Part shown: positions 51,308 through 58,790 of the stretch, in pieces
Position numbering within the stretch: position 1 is the first letter of the stretch
Layout: each line of letters starts with the position of its first letter
DNA from: Rhizorhabdus sp049889055
GTDB lineage: Bacteria > Pseudomonadota > Alphaproteobacteria > Sphingomonadales > Sphingomonadaceae
Length of the DNA: 64,000 nucleotides
Assembly: GCF_049889055.1 (NCBI RefSeq)
Contig: NZ_JBLTWO010000008.1
Location: 124,001 to 188,000, forward strand
Direction of reading: 5' to 3'
Position numbers and translations under genes: made by a program
The notes under the pieces: model-generated
Seen by the model: only the letters and a program-made list of their open reading frames with translations
The model's database searches: none
Told to the model about the DNA's origin: nothing

Positions 51308-52477
51308 TCAGAAGGCGGCGGCCACCTGACGGTCGACGGTCGTGCGGTTACGGCCCGCTTCCTTGGACGCATAGAGCGCGCGATCGGCGCGCTTGATCAC
51401 GTCGCTCAATATCTGGTCCGAGGCGCTCATCGGGGCGATGCCGAAGCTGGCGGTGAGGCGCAGCGGCAGGTCGCCGATGCGCAGGCGGGCAATGCGAAGC
51501 CGCAGATCCTCGACCTTCTCCCGGGCTCGGTCTGTGTCCGCGCCTGGAAAGAAGAGAACGAACTCCTCCCCGCCGAAGCGCCCATATTGCTCCGGCTCGA
51601 CCAGTGTCTCGCGGAACAGCGCCGTGATCTGGCAGAGCACCGCGTCGCCATGGCTGTGGCCGTACAGGTCGTTGATGTCCTTGAAATGATCGACGTCGCA
51701 GATGGCGACGGTGAGCGGGCGGCCGAAGGCATTGGCCTCCTGCATCAGGCGCGTTCCCGACGCTTCGATCGCCCGACGGTTCGGCGCGCCGGTCAGCGAG
51801 TCGGTATCTGCGGCTAGGCGCAGCCGTTCGGCAAGGTCGCCGCCCATCAGATAGAGCGAGAAAATCCCCGCGGCGACGGTCATTGCGGGCAGACCGAGGA
51901 AGACGATGATCGTATAGGTCTTGTCGAGCAGTTCCGACCCCTGCGGCGGGATCAGGGCCAGCGTCAGCCCGCCTGCGGTTTCCACCGCCGCCATGCCGAT
52001 ACAGGTGAAGATGATCGGTCGTTCGCCCAGCAGCAGCTGGCGTCCGGGGCGGAGCAGGGCGCTCGTCACGCCGAACAGCAGCACGGCCGCCGCATAGAAG
52101 GGGACGATCGCTCCGGACACGCCGCGGTCGGGATAGCCACTGCTGACGATGAAGATCGTCAGCAGTGCTATCGCCTGACTCGTCAGGAAATAGCCGGTCT
52201 TGTGGGGCAGGCCGGATCGCATGCGATAGGCCATGGCGGCGAGAACCGGGGTCGTCGTCGCAAAGATGCTGACCAGAAGATTGACCCACGGATTGCCGCG
52301 AAAATAGAAGTAATAAATCGGATCGGCGATATAGAGCAGGACGTTGCAGCCGAAGGCGGCGGCCAGCATCTTGGCCATCCGCGGCTGACCCAGCGTGCGC
52401 GACGCTAGCAGCATCGCGATCGTCATCAACGCGTTGATGAGCAGAAGCACGGCAAAAATGAACAGGTCTACAGACAC
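51308..52477 (-). CDS. Membrane-bound diguanylate cyclase (GGDEF)
   Basis: A 389-residue protein. The N-terminal half has about seven membrane helices (SVDLFIFAVLLLINALMTI onward) of an unassigned sensor type. The C-terminal GGDEF domain has DTDSLTGAPNRRAIEASG, CDVDHFKDINDLYGHSHGD and the intact catalytic RFGGEEFVLFFPG, so it should make cyclic di-GMP. No RxxD inhibitory site is evident just before GGEEF. GTG 52477 was chosen with GAGG upstream; the frame is open further upstream but without a site. Confidence 0.9.
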   Translation of the reverse strand: MSVDLFIFAVLLLINALMTIAMLLASRTLGQPRMAKMLAAAFGCNVLLYIADPIYYFYFRGNPWVNLLVSIFATTTPVLAAMAYRMRSGLPHKTGYFLTSQAIALLTIFIVSSGYPDRGVSGAIVPFYAAAVLLFGVTSALLRPGRQLLLGERPIIFTCIGMAAVETAGGLTLALIPPQGSELLDKTYTIIVFLGLPAMTVAAGIFSLYLMGGDLAERLRLAADTDSLTGAPNRRAIEASGTRLMQEANAFGRPLTVAICDVDHFKDINDLYGHSHGDAVLCQITALFRETLVEPEQYGRFGGEEFVLFFPGADTDRAREKVEDLRLRIARLRIGDLPLRLTASFGIAPMSASDQILSDVIKRADRALYASKEAGRNRTTVDRQVAAAF

Positions 52478-52625
52478 TTGCCGCCTCGCCCCCTTAGCGG
52501 TTTGGAACAATGAGTAGCGGATCGGGCTGCCGATACAAAATGAACTTATGTAAATTCCCCTAGGGATATGCCGCAGGCGCTTTATCTGGCGGCCGGGACG
52601 CTCTATCGGCGGCAGCAAGGAGACC

Positions 52626-53816
52626 ATGATGACCCCGATCGCGAAGATATTGCTGCTCGGCTCCGGCGAACTGGGCCGGGAGTTCGTGATCGCGGCCAAG
52701 CGACTGGGCGCCTATGTCATCGCTTGCGATTCCTATGCAGACGCGCCCGCCATGCAGCTGGCCGACGCGTCGGAAGTCTTTTCGATGCTCGATGGGGAGG
52801 CCCTGGCCGCCGTCATCGAGAAGCACCGCCCGGACCATATCGTGCCCGAGGTCGAGGCGATCCGCACCGAGGTGCTGAAGGACTATGAGGATCGCGGATT
52901 TTCGGTTGTGCCGTCGGCCCGTGCCACGCAACTGACGATGAACCGCGACCGCATTCGTGACGTGGCTGCGCAGGAGCTTGGGCTGGTCACGTCCCGCTTT
53001 CTCTACGCCGAAAGCCGCGAGGAGATGCGCGCGGCGGTTGCCAAGATCGGCATACCCTGCGTGGTGAAGCCGGTCATGTCCTCATCGGGCAAGGGGCAGA
53101 GCATCGTCACTGCCGAGGGCGCGATCGATGCGGCCTGGGACTATGCTGTCGACGGGATGCGCGGCGACCGGCAGCGCGTGATCGTCGAGGCGTTCATCGC
53201 CTTCGACTATGAGATCACCCTGCTGACGATCCGCACCCGGCAGGGCGTGCTCTTCTGCGAGCCGATCGGACATCGGCAGGAGCGTGGCGACTATCAGGAG
53301 AGCTGGCAGCCGACGCCGATGTCCAAGAAGGCCTTGGCCGCCGCGCAGGACATGGCGCGCAAGGTGGTCGACAATCTGGGCGGCTATGGACTGTTCGGGG
53401 TCGAGTTCTTCGTGGCCGGCGAGAAGGTGATCTTCTCCGAACTGTCGCCACGGCCGCACGACACCGGCATGGTAACGCTGATTTCGCAGAACCTGACCGA
53501 ATTCGACCTGCACGCCCGCGCGATCCTGGGCCTGCCGATCCCGCACATCCACCTGAATGGCGCCGCAGCGTCCGCAGTCATTCTCGCGGACCGTAATGCC
53601 GAGGATTTCCACTTCGAGGGGCTGGAAGGCGCACTGGCGCCCATGGACGGGGTGGAGACCGATATCCGGCTGTTCAGCAAGCCCGTAACCCGCCCGAACC
53701 GGCGTATGGGCGTCGCTCTGGCGCTGGCGCGCGATGGGACGAGCGACGCGGCAAGAGCCGCCGCGCGCGCGGCTGCGGCCAAGGTCCGCATCGTCTATGC
53801 CGACGGCAAGGAATGA
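52626..53816 (+). CDS. purT: Formate-dependent phosphoribosylglycinamide formyltransferase
   Basis: A 396-residue ATP-grasp enzyme that uses formate and ATP to make formyl-GAR in purine synthesis. The N-terminal domain reads ILLLGSGELGREFVIAAKRL, the central ATP-grasp core has VVKPVMSSSGKGQSIVTAEG (Lys and P-loop-like Gly-rich loop) and GYGLFGVEFFVAGEKVIFSE, and the end SPRPHDTGMVTLISQ is diagnostic for PurT. ATG 52626 has AAGGAG six bases upstream. It overlaps the RidA gene by four bases. Confidence 0.96.
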   Translation: MMTPIAKILLLGSGELGREFVIAAKRLGAYVIACDSYADAPAMQLADASEVFSMLDGEALAAVIEKHRPDHIVPEVEAIRTEVLKDYEDRGFSVVPSARATQLTMNRDRIRDVAAQELGLVTSRFLYAESREEMRAAVAKIGIPCVVKPVMSSSGKGQSIVTAEGAIDAAWDYAVDGMRGDRQRVIVEAFIAFDYEITLLTIRTRQGVLFCEPIGHRQERGDYQESWQPTPMSKKALAAAQDMARKVVDNLGGYGLFGVEFFVAGEKVIFSELSPRPHDTGMVTLISQNLTEFDLHARAILGLPIPHIHLNGAAASAVILADRNAEDFHFEGLEGALAPMDGVETDIRLFSKPVTRPNRRMGVALALARDGTSDAARAAARAAAAKVRIVYADGKE

Positions 53817-54199
53817 CGCGCACCCGGATATCCTCGGGCTCTCCCTTTGAAAGCCAGGCCGGCTATAGCAGGGCGATCGTCGACGGCGACTGGGCGTTCG
53901 TTGCGGGCACCACGGGCTATGATCCGGTCACGCGGATCATGCCAGACGCGGTGGCCGATCAGACCCGCAATGCCTTGGACCTCATCGAGCGAACCTTATC
54001 GGAAGCGGGCTTCGCGCTCGCCGATGTGGTCCGCGCGACCTATTATCTGACCGACGCCGCGTGGTGGGAGGAGGTCGCCCCGGTGCTGGGCGAGCGCTTC
54101 GGAGAGATCCGGCCCGCAGCGACTGCGCTGATCGTCGGGTTGATCCGCCCGGAGATGAAAATCGAGATCGAGGTGACGGCGTTACGGCGTTGGTCGTGA
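53813..54199 (+). CDS. RidA/YjgF family protein
   Basis: A 128-residue protein with the RidA fold: AIVDGDWAFVAGTTGYDPVT, VADQTRNALDLIERTLSEAG and VVRATYYLTDAA. The final block RPAATALIVGLIRPEMKIEIEV carries the position of the catalytic Arg of true RidA, but here the context is FGEIRPAATALIVGLIRP, so deaminase activity on enamine/imine intermediates is uncertain. Translationally coupled to purT by an ATGA overlap. Confidence 0.88.
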   Translation: MTRTRISSGSPFESQAGYSRAIVDGDWAFVAGTTGYDPVTRIMPDAVADQTRNALDLIERTLSEAGFALADVVRATYYLTDAAWWEEVAPVLGERFGEIRPAATALIVGLIRPEMKIEIEVTALRRWS

Positions 54200-54361
54200 C
54201 GAAATCGCGATATTGACCGCAGGATGGTAATTTTCCCCAATATGTGGCGGGAGACATTGCTGCTCTGACAGGAAAATCGCTGATTTTTCTGCAGTGTTCG
54301 ACTTGGCACGGTTCCTGCTGAGCATGTGGCATCCACAACGCTTAGTAAAAGGGACCTGAAA

Positions 54362-54676
54362 ATGACCAAGCTGAACAACACCGTCGCCGGCACTTTCGCG
54401 ATCGTCGCCACCTTCCTTACCATCGCTGCGGCCACCCCGCTCCGCGCCGAACCCGTCCGTGTCGCTGTCGCTTATGGCGACCTCGACCTCGCCAGCGTGG
54501 CCGGCGCTTCGCAGCTCGACGCGCGGATCCGCCGCGCCGCCGAAAATGTCTGCGGTCGCCCCGACGTCCGCACCAGCATCGAAGTCGCCGCCTGCCGTCA
54601 GAAGGCGATCGTCGGCGCCAAGGCACGCCTGGCTCAGGCTGCGCCGGCTGCCGACATCAAGCTCGCCGCCCGCTGA
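54362..54676 (+). CDS. UrcA family protein
   Basis: A 104-residue exported protein with a signal peptide (VAGTFAIVATFLTIAAATPL) and the UrcA features: RVAVAYGDLDLASVAGASQL followed by RRAAENVCGRPDV and a second Cys in AACRQKAI, which may form a disulfide. The UrcA family is common in Caulobacterales/Sphingomonadales and lacks a known function. An intrinsic terminator follows, so it is its own unit. Confidence 0.92.
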   Translation: MTKLNNTVAGTFAIVATFLTIAAATPLRAEPVRVAVAYGDLDLASVAGASQLDARIRRAAENVCGRPDVRTSIEVAACRQKAIVGAKARLAQAAPAADIKLAAR

Positions 54677-54705
54677 TCCTTCGGCGAACCGGCATGGCCG
54701 ACGAA

Positions 54706-54743
54706 GGCCGCCAGGAGGCTCCAGCCCATCCTGGCGGCCTTTT
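54706..54743 (+). terminator. Rho-independent terminator after the UrcA gene
   Basis: Arms GGCCGCCAGGA and TCCTGGCGGCC pair perfectly over 11 bases with a 12-base loop, followed by TTTT. The site ends the UrcA transcript. Confidence 0.9.
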
Positions 54744-54892
54744 GCCGTTTCCGGTGGGAGCGGTTCTCTGTCGCGAGCGGTTGCGTGGGCGCGCGAGGAT
54801 GCCGCGTGATCGCTTGCAGTCGAGCAAGAAAGGCTTTCTTGTCCGTGCTCTGACGTCCGGCGATAGGGGGACGTGAACAGAGCCGGGGCATC

Positions 54893-55687
54893 ATGATCAA
54901 TATCGACTGGTTGAATGCTCTGGCCGGATTGCTCGTCGGTATCATCGTCGGGATAACCGGCGTGGGGGGCGGCTCGCTGATGTCCCCCATCCTGATCATG
55001 TTGTTCGGCGTCGCCCCAACGACGGCGGTCGGCACCGACCTCTGGTTCGCAGCGGTAACGAAGACCGCCGGTTCGATCGTCCACCACCGTCAGGAGAGCG
55101 CGGACGTCAAGATCGTCGGCTGGCTGGCGCTGGGCAGCATACCCGCTGCGGTCCTGACTTTGCTGTTCCTGTTCGCGTCGGGCGCCCATCAGGTAAAGCA
55201 TGGGATGGTCGTGACCATGCTCGGCGGAATGCTGATCGCCACCTCGGTCGCCACACTGTTCCGGCGTCAGCTCGTCACCGCGATGATCGATGTCGACGAC
55301 GAAGCGCGCGCCAAGCGGTTCGTGCGCTGGCAGCCGGTACTGACGGTGCTGGGGGGCGCGGTGCTCGGTACGCTGGTGACGCTGACGTCTGTCGGCGCCG
55401 GGGCGCTGGGGGCGACGATGCTGCTCATGCTCTATCCGCTCCGGCTGACCGCGCGAAAGCTGGTGGGCACCGATATCATGCATGCCGTGCCGCTGACGCT
55501 GGTCGCCGGGCTCGGCTACATGATCGCCGGAGCGGTCGACCTGCACCTGCTCGCGATGCTGCTGATCGGATCGATTCCGGGGATCGTCATCGGCGCGCGT
55601 CTGACGATGTGGTTGAACGAGACATTCGTCCAGCGGGCGCTGGCGGTGATCCTGTTCATCACAGGGTTGAAGCTCATCACCTCCTGA
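54893..55687 (+). CDS. Sulfite exporter TauE/SafE family protein
   Basis: A 264-residue inner-membrane protein with eight hydrophobic helices and the TauE signature repeated in both halves: GLLVGIIVGITGVGGGSLMS and TLVTLTSVGAGALGATMLLM. Members export sulfite, sulfoacetate or similar organosulfur anions, but the cargo here is unknown. The middle contains a soluble charged loop (IDVDDEARAKRFVRW). Confidence 0.92.
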   Translation: MINIDWLNALAGLLVGIIVGITGVGGGSLMSPILIMLFGVAPTTAVGTDLWFAAVTKTAGSIVHHRQESADVKIVGWLALGSIPAAVLTLLFLFASGAHQVKHGMVVTMLGGMLIATSVATLFRRQLVTAMIDVDDEARAKRFVRWQPVLTVLGGAVLGTLVTLTSVGAGALGATMLLMLYPLRLTARKLVGTDIMHAVPLTLVAGLGYMIAGAVDLHLLAMLLIGSIPGIVIGARLTMWLNETFVQRALAVILFITGLKLITS

Positions 55688-55705
55688 GCCGTCCGCAGGC
55701 GTCGC

Positions 55706-55969
55706 TCAAGCGCTTCCGCCCGCCATATCGCTCCAGGCCGCGTGAAGCCCGTCGATCTGGAACAGATCATGCGCCGCGAGCAGGCTGTGGCCCCACGCCT
55801 CGTCCCGTAGGCGCGCATCGCTGACCGCCAGACGCTGCTGCCGAACGTCGCGGAACGGACGGCGCTTTTCCACAGCCTCGGTCCAATGGCGCAGATCGTC
55901 CAGCGCCCGGATCAGGGAGTCGATGCGGGCAACCTCCGTCCTCGATTGAGTCAGTCTGGGCTCAAGCAA
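55706..55969 (-). CDS. Hypothetical protein
   Basis: An 87-residue charged, probably helical protein (EVARIDSLIRALDDLRHWTE, then FRDVRQQRLAVSDARLRDEA). TTG 55969 is the best start because GGAG lies eight bases upstream and it keeps the 55998-56016 palindrome outside the gene; a longer frame from TTG 56017 would begin inside that palindrome. No family was recognised and reality of the gene is uncertain. Confidence 0.45.
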   Translation of the reverse strand: MLEPRLTQSRTEVARIDSLIRALDDLRHWTEAVEKRRPFRDVRQQRLAVSDARLRDEAWGHSLLAAHDLFQIDGLHAAWSDMAGGSA

Positions 55970-55997
55970 GTCGAAATCTCCGCAAGACCGATAAGGA

Positions 55998-56016
55998 TGT
56001 ACAATAATATTGTACA
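55998..56016. promoter_or_regulatory. Perfect 19-bp operator-like palindrome
   Basis: TGTACAATAATATTGTACA has 9-bp arms (TGTACAATA / TATTGTACA) around one central A. It is strongly AT-rich in a GC-rich genome and lies between a leftward small gene and rightward unknown genes, so it looks like a dimeric repressor site. The cognate regulator is unknown. Confidence 0.6.
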
Positions 56017-56201
56017 AAAATCAATCAGAATCTTGATTCTTGCGATCGGCGCCGATCTTCCTGCGGACAGCCGCAATGGCGGAACGCCGGGCAGAAATTA
56101 GGAAGCTGTCAACAATTGTAACATATGGCTGAGTCCTATTTTCTTGAGCGACCGACAGGAGCATCAGGTCGTCAGGACATCGATCGGGATGGTGAGTCGC
56201 A

Positions 56202-56438
56202 ATGAACATGATGACGGGCGATATGATGGCGCAGGCGGAGCTTCTGATCTCCGGCGCGTTCTCCAATGACGTCGCGCCATCCGTCGCTGCCCGGCCGACG
56301 CCGCCCAACTGGCTGATCGCGCCAGTGTTCCGCCCGCAGCCGGCGCACGATCCACTGATGGTCGCGGAAGCACAGGCTGTCTATGCAGCGAGCAGTGCCC
56401 CCTATCGCTCGCTGCGCGAAGTCCCGCGCGGCTTCTGA
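56202..56438 (+). CDS. Small hypothetical protein with own terminator
   Basis: A 78-residue protein that I do not recognise (AELLISGAFSNDVAPSVAAR in its first half). The middle is Pro-rich (RPTPPNWLIAPVFRPQPAHD) and the end is polar. No signal peptide or membrane helix. The upstream DNA (56100-56200) is AT-rich and promoter-like, and a strong terminator follows within 20 bases, which together favour a real, separately transcribed gene. Confidence 0.55.
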   Translation: MNMMTGDMMAQAELLISGAFSNDVAPSVAARPTPPNWLIAPVFRPQPAHDPLMVAEAQAVYAASSAPYRSLREVPRGF

Positions 56439-56452
56439 TCCCTTCGAACCAG

Positions 56453-56478
56453 TGCCCGGCCCGTCCGGGCATTTTTTT
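56453..56478 (+). terminator. Rho-independent terminator
   Basis: Arms TGCCCGG and CCGGGCA with a five-base loop, followed by seven T (56472-56478). It closes the small gene at 56202-56438. Confidence 0.9.
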
Positions 56479-56525
56479 GTCCGGCAGATAGGAAAAATCC
56501 TAGACAATCTCGCGCCGCGAAAATA

Positions 56526-56540
56526 GAACAAAAAAAGAAC
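56526..56540 (-). promoter_or_regulatory. Second candidate LexA (SOS) box
   Basis: GAACAAAAAAAGAAC is the reverse complement of GTTC-N7-GTTC, a perfect match to the alphaproteobacterial LexA site. It sits 17 bases upstream of ATG 56558 and just after a TTGTCC/TAGACA promoter-like pair (about 56477-56506), a position suited to repression. The A-run makes chance less unlikely than for a random site, so confidence is moderate. Confidence 0.5.
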
Positions 56541-56557
56541 ATGTGAGGAGCGAGTCG

Positions 56558-56839
56558 ATGAAGCAAGGCGTGTTTCGATCGTCCCCGGCCTGCAGCCTTG
56601 GTTGTCCCTCCTGCGAGATCGGTTGCGCTATTCGGGCGGGTGAGGCGGACGATGCCTGGCGGGAGGTGCAGCATCTCCGCCGCGCGGGAGCCGGGCCCGA
56701 ACTGGCGTGGAAGAGGCTGCGCGCTGCAGCGCGCCTGGCAGCCGCAAGGCAAGCATTCGCGCGAGCCCGGCGCGGCCTTCCATCGGCACATGGTCCTCGA
56801 GCAGGGTCTCGAACATGCGGGTCAGTGCTGCCGCATTAG
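56558..56839 (+). CDS. Small Cys-rich hypothetical ORF behind the LexA-type box
   Basis: A 93-residue frame with an excellent start (GAGGAG seven bases before ATG 56558). The N-terminus has a four-Cys cluster CSLGCPSCEIGC that could bind a metal, followed by an Ala/Arg-rich helix (RAAARLAAARQAFARARR). From 56628 on it overlaps, on the opposite strand, the 3' end of the XRE gene, so one of the two may be shorter than drawn. No family is recognised. Confidence 0.4.
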   Translation: MKQGVFRSSPACSLGCPSCEIGCAIRAGEADDAWREVQHLRRAGAGPELAWKRLRAAARLAAARQAFARARRGLPSAHGPRAGSRTCGSVLPH

Positions 56840-57134
56840 GCAGCGCTACCGGCAGAAGGATCTGCTGAACGTCGGGCTCGATCGTGGCCTCTGCTTCGCT
56901 CTGGTCCGGCGAGAGACCGGCCAGTGCGAAAATCTCCGCACTGTCGACGCCGAAAGGCAGGAGAACTGCAGCGATCCGGCGGGCGGCGTCGATCGGCAGC
57001 GGGCCGGTGAACCGCTTCTCCTCATAATAGGCGTAGCGCTTGTCGAGCGGGGATCCGAGCGTCGCCGCGAAGGCGCGCATCGACAGGCCCGAGCGGGCTC
57101 GCAGCGAGCGGAGGCGTTCGTGGGGGCGGAGCAT
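56628..57134 (-). CDS. XRE family helix-turn-helix regulator (prophage-repressor style)
   Basis: A 168-residue protein. The HTH is RLRSLRARSGLSMRAFAATL followed by RYAYYEEKRFTGPLPIDAAR. The C-terminal part VALPNAAALTRMFETLLEDH and ARMLALRLPGALQRAAS matches a XRE type often found in sphingomonad genomes. The last about 30 residues are low-complexity Arg/Pro and may be an extension caused by loss of the original stop. It is divergent from the next gene across an AT-rich 83-base gap, the layout of a repressor and its target. Confidence 0.78.
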   Translation of the reverse strand: MLRPHERLRSLRARSGLSMRAFAATLGSPLDKRYAYYEEKRFTGPLPIDAARRIAAVLLPFGVDSAEIFALAGLSPDQSEAEATIEPDVQQILLPVALPNAAALTRMFETLLEDHVPMEGRAGLARMLALRLPGALQRAASSTPVRARLPRGGDAAPPARHRPPHPPE

Positions 57135-57217
57135 GTCGATTCTCGCAGGCTGGAGGACGCGATCAGTAATTTTTGAACCGATGAGTGCAAGTTTTTTGTC
57201 TAGCTGGGAGATGCGGG

Positions 57218-57865
57218 ATGGGAAGGCCGGGGCGTAAGAGGCTGGCGGGTGCACGTACGGCGGGTGGGCGGCTCAAGGCGAGCGCGCAGCCGGGTATCGA
57301 CAGAGGAACGGCCGAGCTTCGCCTGCATCGCGCGGACCGTGCGGGAGTCCTCGATCCGGTGGCTGCGCGGCTATGGCGCAGGGGCCAGGCGGAGGAGGCG
57401 GCCGCATCCCTGCGCGGCGGGCGCGACCATGGGCAGGCGGTCGATGCGATCGGTCGCGCCTATCTGGGCGGGTTGCTCGACCATCGAAATCGCCCAGCCG
57501 AGGCGCTGCGCGATGCCGGTCGGTCGCTCTTCAAACTCTATTGGGTGCATTATGCCGCACTGGCGCCCAGCGGGGGATTATATCGCGAACTGGTCGGGCG
57601 AGGAGCGGTCGGCCGGCCGGTTGAAGCCGAGACCGACCGTTCGGCGCAGCTGGAGACCGCGCTCAATCGTCGGCTCGCGAGTCTGGACGCGTGCGGGCGG
57701 GACGTGCGCAAGGCCGTCGAGAGTCTCTGCATCGACCATCATTTCGAATATGGTCCGCTCTGGCTCGATCGGCTGCTCGCGGCGGGGTGTGGCCGAGGGG
57801 CGGCGAGCGAGGAGGATCGCCGAAGGATCCTGGCGGCAGTCATCGGGCTGGAAGCGATCTGCTGA
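57218..57865 (+). CDS. Phage-type hypothetical protein
   Basis: A 215-residue basic protein starting MGRPGRKRLAGARTAGGRLK. GGGAG precedes ATG 57218. This Arg/Lys/Gly N-terminus followed by a helical body (AVDAIGRAYLGGLLDHRNRP) resembles a group of short hypothetical proteins often placed next to XRE regulators in sphingomonad genomes, which I associate with prophage remnants from memory. No catalytic motif is visible. Confidence 0.65.
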   Translation: MGRPGRKRLAGARTAGGRLKASAQPGIDRGTAELRLHRADRAGVLDPVAARLWRRGQAEEAAASLRGGRDHGQAVDAIGRAYLGGLLDHRNRPAEALRDAGRSLFKLYWVHYAALAPSGGLYRELVGRGAVGRPVEAETDRSAQLETALNRRLASLDACGRDVRKAVESLCIDHHFEYGPLWLDRLLAAGCGRGAASEEDRRRILAAVIGLEAIC

Positions 57866-57926
57866 TGGTCCGGAACTTTGCGGTCCGCCCGGTGTCCTGA
57901 TACTGTAATTCCAGCCTGGAGAACGC

Positions 57927-58709
57927 ATGCGCGTCCGGATCGATTCCCATCTTCATTACCGTTTCGCGCAACCGACCGACGTCCTGCTGAGCGTCGAGGT
58001 CGCCCAACTCGAGGACCAGCGGCTGATCGAGGATCTGCTGACTGTTTCCGGCAGCGGCGAGCTTCGTCCGATTGCGGGCGAGGAGGGCATCGGTCGGCGC
58101 ACATGGATGCGGGCCGAAGCCGAGTTCGAGGCGCGCTATACCGCGCAGGTCGAGCTGCTCCGGCGCAATTCGCCGATCGAGGCGCTGCCGATCACGCCCC
58201 GGCGGGAGCTGCCGCCGGGCGTAATCCCCTATCTCTGGCCAAGCCGCTACTGCGAATCCGATCGGCTCGAGGCCTTTGTCGAGCGCCGCTTTTCCGGCGA
58301 CCCGCATGGCGCCAAGATCGTCGCGATGACCGAATGGGTGCGCGGCAATCTGGATTACCGGATCGGTTCGAGCGACGGCACCACCACCGCAGTGGACAGC
58401 TTCGTCTCGCGCCAGGGTGTCTGTCGCGATTTCGCCCATCTGCTTACGGCCTTCGCGCGCGCCGCCGGCGTTCCGGCCCGCCTGGTGTCCGCTTATGCGC
58501 TGGACCTCGATCCACCGGATTTCCATGCCGTGGTCGAAGTCTGGCTGGCGGGGGAATGGTATCTGGTGGATCCCACTGGCCTTGCGCCGCTCGACGGGCT
58601 GGCGCGCATCGCCGTTGGGCGTGACGCGACCGACATCGCGTTCATGACGGCTTTCGGCAGCGCCGAGATGGTGGAGCAAAGCGTTTCGGTGGTCCGGATC
58701 GACGGCTGA
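57927..58709 (+). CDS. Transglutaminase-like cysteine peptidase family protein
   Basis: A 260-residue protein with an N-terminal beta domain (RVRIDSHLHYRFAQPTDVLL) and a transglutaminase-like core. The catalytic triad is visible: Cys in SRQGVCRDFAHLLTAFARAA, His in PPDFHAVVEVWLAG and Asp in YLVDPTGLAP. Bacterial members are mainly peptidases or amidases and lack a signal here, so it should be cytoplasmic. The substrate is not known. Confidence 0.9.
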   Translation: MRVRIDSHLHYRFAQPTDVLLSVEVAQLEDQRLIEDLLTVSGSGELRPIAGEEGIGRRTWMRAEAEFEARYTAQVELLRRNSPIEALPITPRRELPPGVIPYLWPSRYCESDRLEAFVERRFSGDPHGAKIVAMTEWVRGNLDYRIGSSDGTTTAVDSFVSRQGVCRDFAHLLTAFARAAGVPARLVSAYALDLDPPDFHAVVEVWLAGEWYLVDPTGLAPLDGLARIAVGRDATDIAFMTAFGSAEMVEQSVSVVRIDG

Positions 58710-58790
58710 GCGGGCTGCGGCCGGTGGCTGGCAAAGTGCGAAAGCGCTCTCTACAACATTGTCAGTACCTTGTTCTGGAGAGGATTTTTC

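Noticed and set aside
56021..56308. Minus-strand frame of 95 codons near the palindrome
   Set aside because: It overlaps a better-supported plus-strand gene with promoter-like upstream DNA and a terminator, and has no ribosome site or known domain.
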